From contig NC_056527.1 of assembly GCF_019175285.1 (NCBI RefSeq), forward strand, positions 52,207,387 to 52,271,386: DNA of 64,000 nt, read 5' to 3'. The DNA comes from Sceloporus undulatus. Its lineage: Eukaryota > Chordata > Lepidosauria > Squamata > Phrynosomatidae. Positions 35,201 to 50,200 of the stretch are shown piece after piece (position 1 is the first letter of the stretch; the number at the start of each line of letters is the position of its first letter). Position numbers and translations under genes: made by a program. The notes beneath the pieces were generated by a model. The model was not told the DNA's origin, did no database searches, and saw only the letters and a program-made list of their open reading frames with translations.

Positions 35201-38200
35201 CTCGACAATGTTCTTTTTGAGCAATCATGACTGTCTATACTATTTTCTACCCTTCTGAACATCTTATCTTTGAATTTATATTTATATTTTATGTTTCCAG
35301 TTGTTATCTTAACACTGTCATCCTATTCAGAAGTAATCCCCACTGAGTTCAGCTAGGCCAAACAAGTAGATGCTACAAGATTACAGCCCAAAGAAGCGAA
35401 AATATTACTGCTTTTATAGCAATATAGCAAGTACATTACTATGTCACTTATCAGTGAACTAGCACCCCTAAGCGGTTTACAATGTGTAAGCCAATTGGCC
35501 CTAACAAGCTGGGTACTCACTTTACCGAACTATGAAAGGATGGAAGGTTAAGTGGACCTTGGATCCCTGCCTGGGATTGAACTCACAACCGTGTGACTGC
35601 AGTACTGGCATTTAACCACTGCGCCACCAGGACTCCCTGTTACAAAAAGTTGAATTACTAGCACATTCAATGTGCATGTGCGCACAAGCCCTTTTCTTAG
35701 ACAAGGAATATGTAGAGGTGGTATTTCACCAAAATAAGGAACCATATTCAGCTCACTGCTATATAAGTTTACTATCAAGGTATTAGTATTTAAACAATCA
35801 TGACTAACCACTGGTCTTCCAGCTGCAGTAGGTGGCTGTTTTGCTAACAAGGACTGCAAAACAAAATGAAACACACATTATGAGGAAAAGACAATAAATT
35901 CAAGTCTTAATCTAATTTAATTCTAGTTTAAATAAAATGCAATTTAAAAGAATATGCAGAGTACATACAAATCAGTCATTACCTGTTGCTTCATAAGAAA
36001 TACTTGATCATCTTCTGCTACTATCTCTTTCTCATGAACAAACTGCAATAAGGAAAAGAACTTTTTAATAATACTGGAACTAGTATTATTTAGTTTGTTT
36101 AATAGTATAATATTTAATATTAACATTATTTATTACGAAGTTAATATTTAATAATATTAGAACAATTTGTAACAAATGTAGACACTGGAATCCTCAAAAT
36201 AAATGCAATGGATGACTACAGAATAATTTTATAGTTTTTACTTTTTGACCTCTGTATCAACTTTTTTAGTGAGTCCAATATTGGGATACTCTTAAAGATG
36301 GCTCAAAGGCCATGGGTGGTATATAATGCACCAGACTGGTTATTAACTAACCAGAGCTTGTTATAGAGAGCATATTGTTCCTGCATTCGCTCATCTACAC
36401 AGGCTGCCTCTATTCTAGCAAATCCAGTTTGAAAGTACTGATTTTCAAAAGAAATAGCAATGTTAGTCTCTTACAGAATAAAAAAAAAAAAGGAATGAAG
36501 GGGGAGGGGAAAAAAGAAATATGGCAACACCCTTAATGGGCTTTTATTTTTGTACGAACTTGGGTGGATATAAATCCACTTCTTCAGATGCAGTCTCAAG
36601 TGGTATTAATGCTCCACGGATGAAGCCTATTTATACAGTTGTGGGAGCGGGTATTACATTCTGTATAAATATGCTTTATACCCAAGGAACTCAACACTAC
36701 ATCCCATTTTAATTACATTACCAACACACTTCCATGTCATCATATAGAGCAGGGGTGGAGAAAATGGGGACTTGTTTTATGCCTTCTACAGACGCATCCC
36801 CATCCCAAATTAATATTTTGTCACTGAAATACAGCCCAAAAATATTTTTAAAACATTCAAAACTGCCAAAATATGTTGTTCTGACTTCCCTTACACTCCA
36901 CCAACCCCCAACTCCCCCTCCCCTGGAATCAGCTTTATTACTGGCAATCCTCGGCCAGAGGTGACATCCATAGGAGTGGCTATATACAGGAAAATCACCC
37001 TTTGCCCTCTGCCATTGCCAACTCCTGGTATAACTCCAGCACTGCTGAAATGCCTCTATACTGGTGTATAAATTAGCCATCCACAGTTCTGGCATAACTC
37101 CACGCCTCTACCTCTCAACTTCTATGCTGTTAAATGGTTTCATCAGTGACACTGTAAAACATTTAGCAATACCACATCTCATGTAATAGAGATAGTGCCC
37201 CATGTAGAATTAGTGTGATACTGAGTTCTCAGTGTTACAAAACACGATGATAAATTGACATATCTGTTGCTCCCATTATATAGTGTATATATTTGACAAT
37301 TAAGCCAAATTATGACTTGAACCAGCCTAATGTTTCCATTAGTGCAGAACATGGCAGCCAGGTTGGTTTCTGGTAAAGCCAGAAGCAATCACATAACACC
37401 TATTTTAAAATCACTCCACTGGCTGCCCATTAGTTTCTGGGCGCAGTACAACCTTTAAAGTCCGAAATGGCTTGGGTCCAACCTACCTTTGGGACTGCCT
37501 CCTCCTATATAATCCACCCCGCACACTCAGGTCCTCTGGGAGGAATTTATTCCAGGCTATGAAAACTAGGCTGTCTGCAACCACCCAGAGGACCTTCTTG
37601 GCAGCCACTCCCAGATTATGGAATCGCCTGCAAGAGGAGATCCGTCATATTACCATCTTAAACAGCTTTTAAAAGGCTGTTAAGTGAGATCTCTTCCAGC
37701 AGGCCTTTCCTGAATAGATAACCAGCCACTAAATCGAAACCCATCACCCCTCTGACTCTGCTATAACCACTGTCTGATTTGTCTATTTTAAGGTATGTTT
37801 TTAAATTGTTAATTGTGGGATACTGGGATTTGGGATTGTAACATTTTAACTTGTAAAACGGTTGTTTCTGACAGAGAGGCGGGATATAAATTTAAAATTA
37901 TTTTATTATTTTTTATTAATGTTATTACCTTCTTAAGACTGGGCTTTCATACGTTTAAATATGTCCCAATTCACATTTCCCACTATATTCTATGCCTAGG
38001 TTTTTTTTTTCCAAAGATGCTTCTCCTAATGGCCAACTCTACAGATGGATAGTATCCCTTCATTTCCAGCCCTACTTTATGAAAGAGTGCAAGTAAAAGA
38101 TGGTATGCTAGGAGCAATATATGTTAGTCTTGAACAGATGTAATTCGTAAATCTGCTCTCTCAATGACTTCAAATGGCATTTACTTCCAAATACACTTGA

Positions 38201-41200
38201 CTGCAGCCTAAAAAAAGAGTGACAGGCAAAACGTAGGTTTGTATTACTGTCACTTGAAATAATTTCCTATGCTTGAAAATGAAATAGTTGGTTGAAATTA
38301 AAACAGTATTTTTTTAAAAAAATACTGTTAAATAATTACCTTTCTGACTGGAGGCTTTGTAATAATATCCTCAAAACTGTCACCCACTTTCAAAGTCTGG
38401 AAGTTCTCATGTAATATTCCTATCTTCTTTTCATTGTCCCATCCTGCAGGACTGAAGATACAAAAACAGTTAAGACTTTTCTCTTTTTTATTAAGCTACA
38501 TCCTATAAAAAGATAATCATCTTTCAAAACAGAACAAGAATTTTCATTTGAGAATCTATGATATTTTTCCTACACATTATAACATGAGATAAATTTATGA
38601 TAGAAGAATAACTAAGTAACTTACATAAATACGGCTTCTTTTTCCACAACAATGGCAGGTGAATTGAAGGGGAATCCATATAGTTTCTGGACAATATATT
38701 TATACACTATATCAATATTCTTATTTTCCTTTACTGAAGTGTAAATAAGTGCTGCACCATCTGAATTATTTGTTAAGGAAAATGTATAAATTTTTATCTG
38801 CTTGGCAGTGTCAGTTTGGAATCAGTAATAGTGTAATATATTGCAACCTAATACAAATATTGAGATCATTATGTTAGATTAAGGTTTAAATCTACAGTGG
38901 TACCTCGGGATACGAAATACCCAGGTTACGAAATTTCCGGGATACGAAAAAATCCCATAGGAAATAACTGTTCCGGGTTACGAATGTTTTTTCGGGTTAA
39001 GAAAAAAATTTTGGTGCTTTTCGGCGCTATTTCACACGAAATCGCGGCTTTTCCCCATTAGCGCCTATGGGTTTTCGGCTTGCGAAGGCTTTTCGGGTTA
39101 CGAAAGCGGCCGCGGAACGAATTAATTTCGTAACCCGAGGCACCACTGTATTAATTACCTTCCCTGTCAAAATGAGGAAAAGAAACCATGTTTCTTAAGA
39201 AAAAGCTAACTTAATCAGACTACTCAAATAGCAAAAACATTTTCATTTTTACAAACAATTATGACATAACTTGTTACACCAAAATGGGGTGCAGCTTCTT
39301 CATGTTAACAGGTGCTAGTTTTAACACAAGTCTAGCTCAAATAAGTGAAACACGTTCACAACCAAAATGATGGGCAAAACTGTCATCACATCTACAACTG
39401 GAGAAACAGGTATATATTCTTACAAGCAGGTTACCAGGGATGAACCATCAGCCTTCAAACGCCTATAGAATTAAATACTTCTTAATTACATCCCAAGTCT
39501 AATATCACATCCTCACTTCTCTGCTATCCTGTGATTCTTAAATAGTGGACTGTAGACAATAAATATAGCTGTGTTTGATATTATCATCACCATGTTGCTT
39601 CAGTCTTAACAAAAACACTGATTTCTGAAGAATGGTTAACTGTTTTGCACTTACCAGACTTACTGAGAATATAGTTTATCTTAACAGATGCCTGTTTTGG
39701 ATAACCATATCTTTGGCTCAATAAATTAAAATATAAACAAACTTTTTGATTACACACGCCACCTTTTGTTCCTTAGTTCACAGCACAAACAATGAAGCCA
39801 TGGCATCTAGAAAGCAGATTTCCTATTTTGATTGAACCAGGACATTAAGGTTACTAACTATGAAATGAGACAGAATATTAAAACAGTTTTAAACTATGAT
39901 TTAATATCCAAGTTTGTTCCAAGGCTGCACACACAGTTTTCAAGTTCAAATGAAGATATGGTCAAGCCAAGTTAGTATCATTTCTCATGGGCACTGAGTG
40001 ACTTTATAAGGTCACTTTGGATAACAGCTACCCAGACATCCAGGATGAATTTTACTAATAAAGGATACATTGTAAACAAAACCGTCGGATGTGTGACTGA
40101 ATGAAATCAAAGTGCTCATCTCTGTAATCATGCTCTTTTTCCAGCAAACTAATCGCATCACACTGCAAATAAATAAAACAGTATTTAAAATCAATATATC
40201 AGCATTATACTATCATTGAAACTTCAAAGTACATACTCCATTCAAATGACAGTACACAGAGTTTAACAGTCTGCTTTTGCAGTGCAAGTTTTTTTTAACA
40301 TCAATTACTAGGCTTTCAAGAATGTTCCCTGTGTAAATACTTGTAAGATGGGAGACTGCTGCTGATGCCTCCAAATCAGAGCCTACTCTAGGACCAATAT
40401 AATGTATTTGAAACACATGGATTTCTTAAGAGGAGGAAGCCCACTTTTTACTGTAGAAACTTGGAAGACCCGTGTTTGTAGCTGTTTATGATTTTGGACT
40501 CATCTAAAATAAATCTCAAAACAAGATTCAAGCAACTAAACATGAATACACATTTTGAATTCACCATTTCATCCACTATCTAGCAGCTCTGAAGTGTGCT
40601 GAGAGAGCTTTAGATACTTTTTAAGTTCTCACCCCTTTTTGAAATTAATTATAATGGCCAGGGTCCAAGAACTGCTTCAGCAGACATGCCCAAGGGCTTG
40701 AGCATACTCAGCACTATTTTTTTTTTAAAAAAAAAGTCTTCATTTTGACAATGTCCAACATACTTCCTCAGACACTGTTTCTCATGGCTTCAAAAGTAGT
40801 TTTGCATGTGAGGTTTACAGCTTTTTTTTAAAAAAAGGCCAAGCAGAAAGCCTCCTGGGGCATGCAAAACCAACTGCATGTTTCTCAGGATCTTGAGATT
40901 TTTAAAAACAGATTTTTTAAAAAGACGTAAAAGTTGCAGTTCTTAGCCCACTGACTACATTGTTAAATCCTGATGAACATTATGTCTGTTGTTGTGTGCC
41001 TTCAAATCATTTCCAACTAATGGTGACCTTAAGACGAACCTCTCATGGGGTTTTCTTGGCAAGATTTGTTCAGAAAGGGGTTGACCTTTATTTCATGCTG
41101 AGAGAGTGTGACTGGCTAAGGTCACCCAGTGGTTGAGCAGGGATTTGAACCCTGGTCTCCACAGTTGTAGTACAATGCTCAAACCACTATACCACTCTGG

Positions 41201-44200
41201 CTCCTATTATGTTTGTTATTTCCAACTTATAGCAACCCTAAGGGGAAACTATCATGAGGTTTTGAAGGCTTTCATTGCGTGCATAGATTTTTGTGGGTTT
41301 TTCGGGCTATGTGGCCATATTCTAGAAGAGTTTATTCCTGACATTTTACCAGCAGCTGTGACTGGCATCTTCAGAGAATGAAGATGCCAGCCACAGATAT
41401 GCCAGGACATGGCCACATAGCTTGAAAAATCCACAAAAATCTATCATGGGGTTTTCTTGGCATGATTTGTTCAAAGGTGGTGAGCCATTGCCTTCTTCTG
41501 TGCTTAAAGGGTAGGAACTCAAAATCCTAATGGACTCAAGAATCTTTACATAGACACTTAACTCATTATAAAAAAAAAAACCCCTCCATCTGCAACCAAA
41601 ACTCAAAAAGTGTATCTCCAAAAATCTTTATGAGATTCTACAATCCCATTTCATAGAATTTCTAGACAGGGTTAAGGATAGAGATCACATTAAACCATCA
41701 ATTCAGCAGCTGACCTGGCTTTCTAGTCTAGGTGATGGTTTTTATATTTAACATCCTAAGTGATCTGATTCCTACACAAAGTTGCCTTTTCTCTATTGTC
41801 CTGTTGCTATCAGGTACTTTCTTGACTACAGCAATCCTGTTTTAAGATACAGGAAGGAGAAACACATAGATGAACACTTCTAGAAAGTGATGTCAGTGGA
41901 ATTTAATACATATAAACAATATTTTGTGCAGATTCAAAATAGAAATAGTGTTAATAGTATATTTGTTCAGTCTGCTCACATCATCCGTGGGCTTGCCATC
42001 CGTGGACTTGAGCTCATGCAGATGGTAAGCCTGGGGGGGAAAATGGTGTGTGCACCCACACCGCAGGAGCATGTCGCCTTTAGAATCAATGGGACTTGAG
42101 GTCCCGCGTTTTTCACATATGTTTGGGGGGGGGGTCTGGAATGGATCCCCACGTATACAAAGGGACCATTGTATTAAACTGTCTCAGAATTAAAAACGTT
42201 AATTTAAATAAATGCTTGATTTATAAAATATTTTTTGATAAACTAATTTGTTAACACTTAACCAACACTGTGAAAAATGCTCATGCTTATAAACGATCAA
42301 TATCAGCCCTCAAAACTACTGTGCTTTATAGATGTCATGCCCACTTATTTTAAGGAGTTTAACCTCATTGTGGGCCTTAATATATGTAAAAATAATCTGA
42401 AATATGAAAACAAACCTTTGTACAAACTACTACTACAGGAATGCCTAAGTTACATGTTAGTGTATCTGCACCCAGTGGTAAAATGACACTGTCATCTTTG
42501 TCTTCTTGTAATGAAGTATTTCTCCTCTGTGGAGAAGCTGGAAAGTCTTCTCCTGGTTCCGTGTATTCTTGGAAATCTCTTACGACTGAAATAAAGTCAG
42601 AGAAAAACGTGGATGAGATCCCTTTCACTGGAAGTTATTTTGCTTCTGAAAGAACTTATATTCACATTAACTACACTGCACATTATTTATCTTTGCTCAG
42701 CTATGTTTACCTTTGCTTAGCTGTGTTAACTATGTTTTTCTTAATCATACAAAGTATTTCAAACTGAGATACAATAAAAGGTAGACAGTAAGATTCAAGA
42801 AGCATTGTTCCTTCCAGAGAACAATCTATAGCCTCTTGAAAAGATACACTACATATAAGAAAGTTCTTAAACAAATTTAATAAATAAAATAGGTATTAAA
42901 ACTTTCAAAATAGATGAATGCAAGCCCAAAATCAAAGTTTTTAGTTTGTTTTAACCAAGAAAACAGCAATAACCAGTGGTGTGCGGTGAGTTCAAACCAC
43001 ACCAGGTAACATCCCAGATGGGGGTGTACACCCGAGATGGCAGTACACCTTGTATGGGGCTGGTGCGGCAGCTGGGTGAATGAGAAAGGGCATCACATCC
43101 CTTTCTCATTTGCCCAACAGCCACTCAAGACCCAAAACCTGGTGACACCAAGCATGAGGACACCACTGGCAGTAACATTTGTTTCTCCCATTTCCTCCCT
43201 GAGTCAGGCAAGAAAAACAACATGGCCTCACTAAAAGTAAAGACAGACTTTGATTATTCCTTCCATTCAGACATCTTGGAAACCAATTCACTTACTATCC
43301 AAGCCTGAATATAAAGAACTTAGAGCAATAGCAGATTGAGAAAAAAAAAAGGTATAAACCCATCACACCCTGAGAAAGATTCAGCAGTCATAGTGGGAGG
43401 GTGGGATCTTTCCTCTCATTAACCCAGAATGTATCTTCATAGTAAATACCTAATAGACCATTGTCTGGGTTGGTAAGAGGAAGAATGCACACAACTTGGG
43501 ATATAGGCAAACTCTCAATCTAAAGTATGAGGGAGAGCAATAACTACACACTAGTTCCTAACCACCTCCAGCATTACCCTTCTTCTAAAGATGGCATTCA
43601 CCAACCTGAATGTGTCAATCACAATGACAAATGAATGAAGAAGTAGTACTCCAGCTGGCTGCCTTATGATGATGATGATTAATTTCTTTTCCACCTCTCC
43701 TGTCAGTAACCTGAACCAAACCATGTAAGGGCTTTAAAGGTAATAACCAACACTTTGTACTTTGCTCAGAAACTAATGGCAGCCAATGAAATGATTTTAA
43801 GGTTGGTGTGATGTGATCACTCCTGGATGTACCTGTAACCAATCTAGCTGCCATATTCAGAACCAGCTGGAGTTTCCGGACTTGGTAAAAAGGTAGCCCA
43901 ATGTACAGCACATTGCAGATGTCCAGCCTTGAGGTTACTAGCGCATGCACTACCATCTTTAGGTCCTTCAGTTCTAGGAAGGGTCATAGCTGCATATCAG
44001 CTGAAGCTGAGAATAGGCTGATGTTAAATGTCAATAATGGGGAAATTAGTGGAAAACACTGAAGTAGGTACTACTCTGGTGGAATGTGCCATCACATTAG
44101 CTGGGCAAAGCTTTCTTGCCTAGTTATATGCCAACAGGATGTATGCCTTAATCCACACGGCTATGGTGGAATGAGACACCTTGCAACCCAACTGAAACCA

Positions 44201-47200
44201 GATTGAAAGAGACAAACAGACAAATAAAGAATCACAATGCTGAAGTTCGACAAAAGTAAACCTTTAACATTCTGCACACATCCACTGTCCCATAACTTAT
44301 CTTGCTTAGTAAGTAAACTGGTCTCCATGATAACTGAGTGGGAAGATTCATGAAAGTCTGTCTTCTGCCATTGTGAGACTGCTCTTGCTGCCTGACTCTG
44401 GGTGATGATGGGAGAAACCCAAGTTGTGTGGATTCCTCCTCTCACCAACCCAGAAAATGAAACGGGGGGGGGGGAAGCATCTCTTTGCTCAACTCCTATT
44501 TCCTTCATTCTCAGATCAACTCGTGACAATTTTTTCTTAAGGGAATAAAGCATATTAAGTACTTAGGCTCTAATATGTGTATTTGTGAACTATGTGTATT
44601 TAGTCTTTAATCTATTTAAACCATCATGATTCCCATTTTTTTCAGTGGCATACAACCAAATATGTGCTTATACAATGCTTATACCAGCTATCATAATATA
44701 GAACAGGTGCAAGGTCCACTGAATTTTAGAGGAAAACATTTAAAAAAGAAAATCCCGTCCCAGTGTTACTTTTTACAATATTAATAAGCTGAGAACAGTG
44801 TCATGTGAAAACTAGGAATCAAAATGGACAGAGACGTAGCCTGTACTAAACAAAAGAGTGAAATGTACTAACTTGCTCTCTTACAGTCTTATTGCCCTTC
44901 TTATTTTCCACAGACTACTCTTACATATATCACTCTCTACAGAGCGTGTGAATCATGCAGCCCTCCCGATTCTGTTGGACTGCAAGTCCCAGCAGCCTTA
45001 GCCAGTACAGCCAATGGTAAAGAATGTTGAGAGCTGCAATCCAGCAACATTTAGAACCCTTCAGGAGTTCTACCTTTGCTCTATATGAGAAATTTTTAAC
45101 ATTCCAAATGAGGGAACACAAGTTTCATATTAGATGAAATTTAGAGTATCTTAATACTGATCTTCTAGAACAGCTTAGAGTAAATGCCAGTGTGAGATTC
45201 TGCATTTACCACAATGTCAGAAGTGCATATTGTGAAACTGCAGAGAAGTATATGGAGAAACTCCCTGCATGCATGGAATGTTACTATGCAAGTTCTGAGC
45301 TGCTGTATCAGGAATACATTCTAGTACTGTTGTCCCTGCACATTCATGGGGATTAAGGGCACAAGACCCTCGCGAATGTGGAAAAACTGCGAATAACTTC
45401 CCTCCTCCGAGGAAGCTAGTTAAAGGGACAGGTGGGCAGGGCAAGAGAGGCAGAAGAGTGTACATTGCTTCCCCCGCACTCCCATCCCTTTAATTGGCTC
45501 CCCGCCCCTTTCCAGGATGGAGAGCTGCCTGGGGATAACACAGATCAAATATTTTTAGAGTACACAACTTTGAGGACAAAACAAACATATTCCAGCACTT
45601 AATAAGATAAAAAGCATAACACAAACTTAATGAAGAAGATGTAGCTGTTCTATGCGCAAACAACCTGAACTCTACAAAACATAGCAATTTTATAATGGAC
45701 TTAGAACTCTTGTCCAAGGGTAAATATTCAAGGGAGTGGGTCAACATATCTTAAATCATGTAATTCTCAAAAGAAATAGTAAATAAGAACTACATACCAG
45801 ATGTTACAGCTATGATAACAAGAATCTGAACAGTCAACATAAAGGATTTATAAAATTTTCACAAAGCTTATGAGCATATACAAATGTAGTTAATCAGGTG
45901 ACTATGACAAATATTTCCTTTCATAAAGGGGGGCTACCAATTAATTATAGGAAGCTTCTAAACTAGGGCCCGTTACAAACGGGCCTTTTAGTACGGAGTC
46001 AGTCCGTACAAAATGGCAGCGCCCCATCTACATGGGGGCCACCATGATGACCGCGCTGCCTCTATATGGGGCGGTGCGGATGTGATGTTGTTGCTCCGCA
46101 CCAGGGCGCTTAGTGCGCCCTTTGCGCGGAGCAGGAAGGAGCTCCGTTTTGGAGCTCCTTCCTGGTTTGTGCCGCTGGGCGCAGCCTTCACACGGCTGCA
46201 CCCAGCAACGGGGCTTCAAGCCCCAAGGACACCCCTTTCCAGGCTGCAGGGAAGCGGCCTTTTGCTGCTTCCCCGCAGCCTGGAAAGCAGTGGATCGGGG
46301 CCTCAGCATCTGCCGTTCTGGCCACTGAGGCGCCGATACCCCGGGGAAAGGGGCGGGTACAGGCCGCCGCTTTTCGGCGGTCTGTAACGCACCTAAGGTT
46401 CTAAATCTAAAAAACCTCTTTAGGAATGAGTACATTTACTGTATTTGAAGATGCATTTAGACAAAAGTCTGTGCAGATGTGTGCGTGCACACACACACAC
46501 CCCCATCACATTTCTTCACTTTAAAAATACTCACTCTTTTGTTCCATTTCTTTCATTTCTTCAGGAGGAATTTTTAATTTGTCAATATGCTCCCTTACAA
46601 CGCTTGCCCATTTTTGTAAAGAGTCTAAAGCAGTCCATGGTTTAGACATATCTACAACCAGCATAACCAAAGTGTCTTTTAATGAGATGGCTTCCATTGC
46701 AAATTTCAGGAGACCTTTATGATAGAGATCCCCATCCAATATCCATACATTACATCTTGTCTGATCTAGAACAGAAGCAAAGAAATAAATTTTAGGTATA
46801 CAGGTTGAGTCACCAAATTCCAAAATCCACAATACTTCAAAGTCTAAAACTTTTTTCATGGGCGGCTGAGATAATTACAGCTTTGCTTTCTGATGGTTCA
46901 GTGTACAAAAACTTTGTTTTGTGCACAAAACTATTTAAAATACTGTATATAATTACTTTCAGGCTATGTGTATAAGGTGTATATGAAACATAAATGAATT
47001 TTGTGTTTAGACTTGGGTCCCATCTCCAAGCTACCTCCTTATGTATATGTGTCCAAAATCCTGAAAAATCTGAAACCAAAAACTCTTCTGGTCCCAAACA
47101 TTTTGGATAAGGGAAATGCACACTGTACTGTAGTCCAACTTTATGGCTAGTGTTTATAAATTTTCATGAATATGATACCTGTATAAAAGTCAAATGTGCA

Positions 47201-50200
47201 ACTGAATTTAAATTCCATGAATTCTGATCTACTCCTCGTCTAGTTTTTTAATGAAAGAAACAATAGAGGGCAGAATCCAAAGAACACCACCCACCTGCAA
47301 AAGGCTTCTATCAGCCTAAAAGGAAAAGATCTGGGGATTTTGTATTTTGCTTCATCCATAGTGGGTTTACATTGCTGATATTAGTTACTGAATAGTTGTT
47401 GCTCCCAAGGTGACCGGGTGAAAGGGGAGCAGTAACTGAGATGGGTTGTTTTGAATTTGCAGTAAAACTCTAGAACTAATATAAAGAAATATGCATGGGG
47501 GGGGTCATTAAGGTTGTTGCCCAAAAGGAAAGTGGGCGGTAGACAAGAACAGTAGGGACTACTGTTTTAAACTGTGCTACTGTGACGTAATATTTAACTG
47601 ACAGTAAATGGGGTGAGCTCTTAATCATACCCTATATCATTTCCTTTCCCTCCCCTTCCCTACTCCTTTCTCATGATTTTCTATTTTTCTTTGTAATCAT
47701 ACTTGAAATTAAATTAAAAAGGGGGGGGGGGGTGTGAGATGGGGAAATTGTTGAAAAAAGGAGGAAAAAACAGGCAGAGGTTCAGAAAATTAAACACAGA
47801 AAACAAATAATACTTTAATATGAAAGCAAATGAAAATGTAATCAGCAGAGAATACCAAGACAATCAGAAATGTAATGTTCTTACTCCTGTAGTTATCATA
47901 GCGGGTACTTACCATCTCTGTCTTCATCATGCACATTTAAATACAAGTATTCCATTCCTCTTCCTTTCTTGTATTCCTCAATTCCTTGAAGTTTTCCAAT
48001 TAAACTAGTTTTACCTGCTCCATCTTCTCCTAGAAACATTTTAAAAGATAACCTAATTAATATCACAACATAATATTTTTTTGGGTTGAACTTGTGAAAA
48101 TTGGTTTAAGTTAGAAACTGACTAAGGACAGTTAGTGCCTGCCTGTGGCAGACAGTATAATATAGGCATAGCATGAGATATGTTTTGCGTTTTCATGTTG
48201 TTCCCAAATAATGGCAACTCTAAAGTGACTTTATGATCGTGTTTTCCTGGCAAGATTTGTTCGGAGGGGGTTTACCATTGCTCTTCTCTCAGACTGACTG
48301 AGTGTGACTTGCCCAAGATCATCCAGTGGGTTTTCATGGCTGATCAGAGACTGGGCCTCCCAGAGTCCTAGTCCAATGCTCAAAAGAGTAATCACCCTGA
48401 CTGTATAGTATGAAGAATGCTCATGCTTTTTTTTTAAAAAAGTGAACCTAAAAGCAGTCCCCACTCGAAAACAAACCAAAAACCAAAACCTTTACCTAAT
48501 TATTCACATGGCTCATCCAAAGCAATGCGCTGCCAGAGGTAAAGGACAACATACTATTGTATGTTGGCTATTGTAGCACCTTTGAGACTAAATGAAAGAG
48601 CATAAACTTTTTTAGACTAAGTCTATTTCATCAGATGCAACTTTAGATGAAGTAGTCTATGAAAGCTTACGTTACAAACTTCTTTCACTCACTCTTATAG
48701 GGCTACAATATCTCTTTGCGTATGGATGACTAACATGGCTATGGTCTGAAACGCACTGCAGAAATAATCCATTTTGAGACCACTTCAATTGCCCTGGCTC
48801 AATGCCAGGGAATTCTGGGAATTGTAGTTTTGTGAGACATTTAGCCTTCTCTGTTAGAAAGCTCTGGTGCCATAATAAATTACAATTCCCAGGATTCCCT
48901 AGGACTGAGTCAGGGCAGTTAAAGCAGTCTCAAACTGGATCATTTCTGAGAAAGTTAAAAATAAATAAGAACACACATCCCAATAAGCAGCTTCCTGATT
49001 AAAAGTCTTCTTAAACAAAAATATATTTTATCAATCAGATAAATTCCACATTTCCATGTGAAAATCAACACTAAGGAAATTAAACACTCTAGATCAGTTT
49101 TAAATGTATTTTTTCTTTGTTCATGCCTTATTCTTTTAGATTACAGTAAATGTTTTCTACATCTCTTTTTGCTTCATTAGGAAATGTTTCCCTCATATTT
49201 GCTATACAGAATGTATTGTCTCCCATATCCTCAGATTATGGTAATCTTTGGAGAATCATGCAATGCACAGAACTGAAGTAGAACCCTGCAAGACATAATT
49301 GTTCTAAGAGCAGGCAAAAGGCAGACCTTCATATCTTTGGTAGTTAGAGATTTTGGGACCCACAAGCCAGCATCTGAATGGTTTCACTTTGCTCATCGAT
49401 CCACAAAAGAAAAAAGATTTTTAAAAAAATTGAAGAGATGTACCATATAAACTTGCGTACAAGTCGACATCATGTATAAGTTGAGGGACGGTTTCGGGGT
49501 CAAAATCATGGATTTTGATATGACTCGTGGATAAGTCGAGGGTAAAACCTAGGAGCTATAACAAAGAATGGAAAGGGGAAAACACCACATCAATCCCTCC
49601 TTCTTTTCTGGACCTCACTCGACCACTAACTCCACTTCCCAGGTGCTGGAGGAGAGGTTTTAACATCGGGTTGGGAAGAAAAGGAAGTGGAGTTAAATGG
49701 GGTATTTCTCTGATGGGAAGAGAAGGCTTTCAGATTGGAAGGAAAACAAGTGGAGCTAAAAGGGGTGTTTCTCTGATGGGAAGAGAAGGCTTTCAGATCG
49801 GATTGGGAAGGGAGAGAAGAGGAGCTAAAAGGGGTGTTTCTTTGACGGGAAGAGAAGGCTTTCAGATTTGTCACAGAAAGGCTCAAGAAGAACTATACAC
49901 TTAATGGTTTTTGTATTCCAAAATGAAGCTGATGAGCATCGATCTCAACCACTGCTGAGAAATTTTGATTGACTACTTTTAACTAGCTATAGTAGCAGCT
50001 AAACAAGGTTTTTGACAAAAGCACCTATAACAACAAAGCAAATGAAGAATAAAGCAATCACTGAGAAGTACAAAATGCTGTAACATCACATCAGGCTATC
50101 TTACGCAAGATATTCCTGCAGAAAGGTGAAACTAAAATGTGATCTTTAGCTACCTATAGTGACCCCCTCTCAATTCTTCTCTGTGACAAACTGCTGCTAT

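Noticed and set aside
46028-46435. 135-codon minus-strand open frame in GC-rich DNA
   Set aside because: It coincides with the multi-hairpin Harbinger-like element and its mirror frames on the other strand are equally open.
49527-49904. 125-codon plus-strand open frame
   Set aside because: The unit length of the internal minisatellite keeps the frame open; it is repeat-derived.
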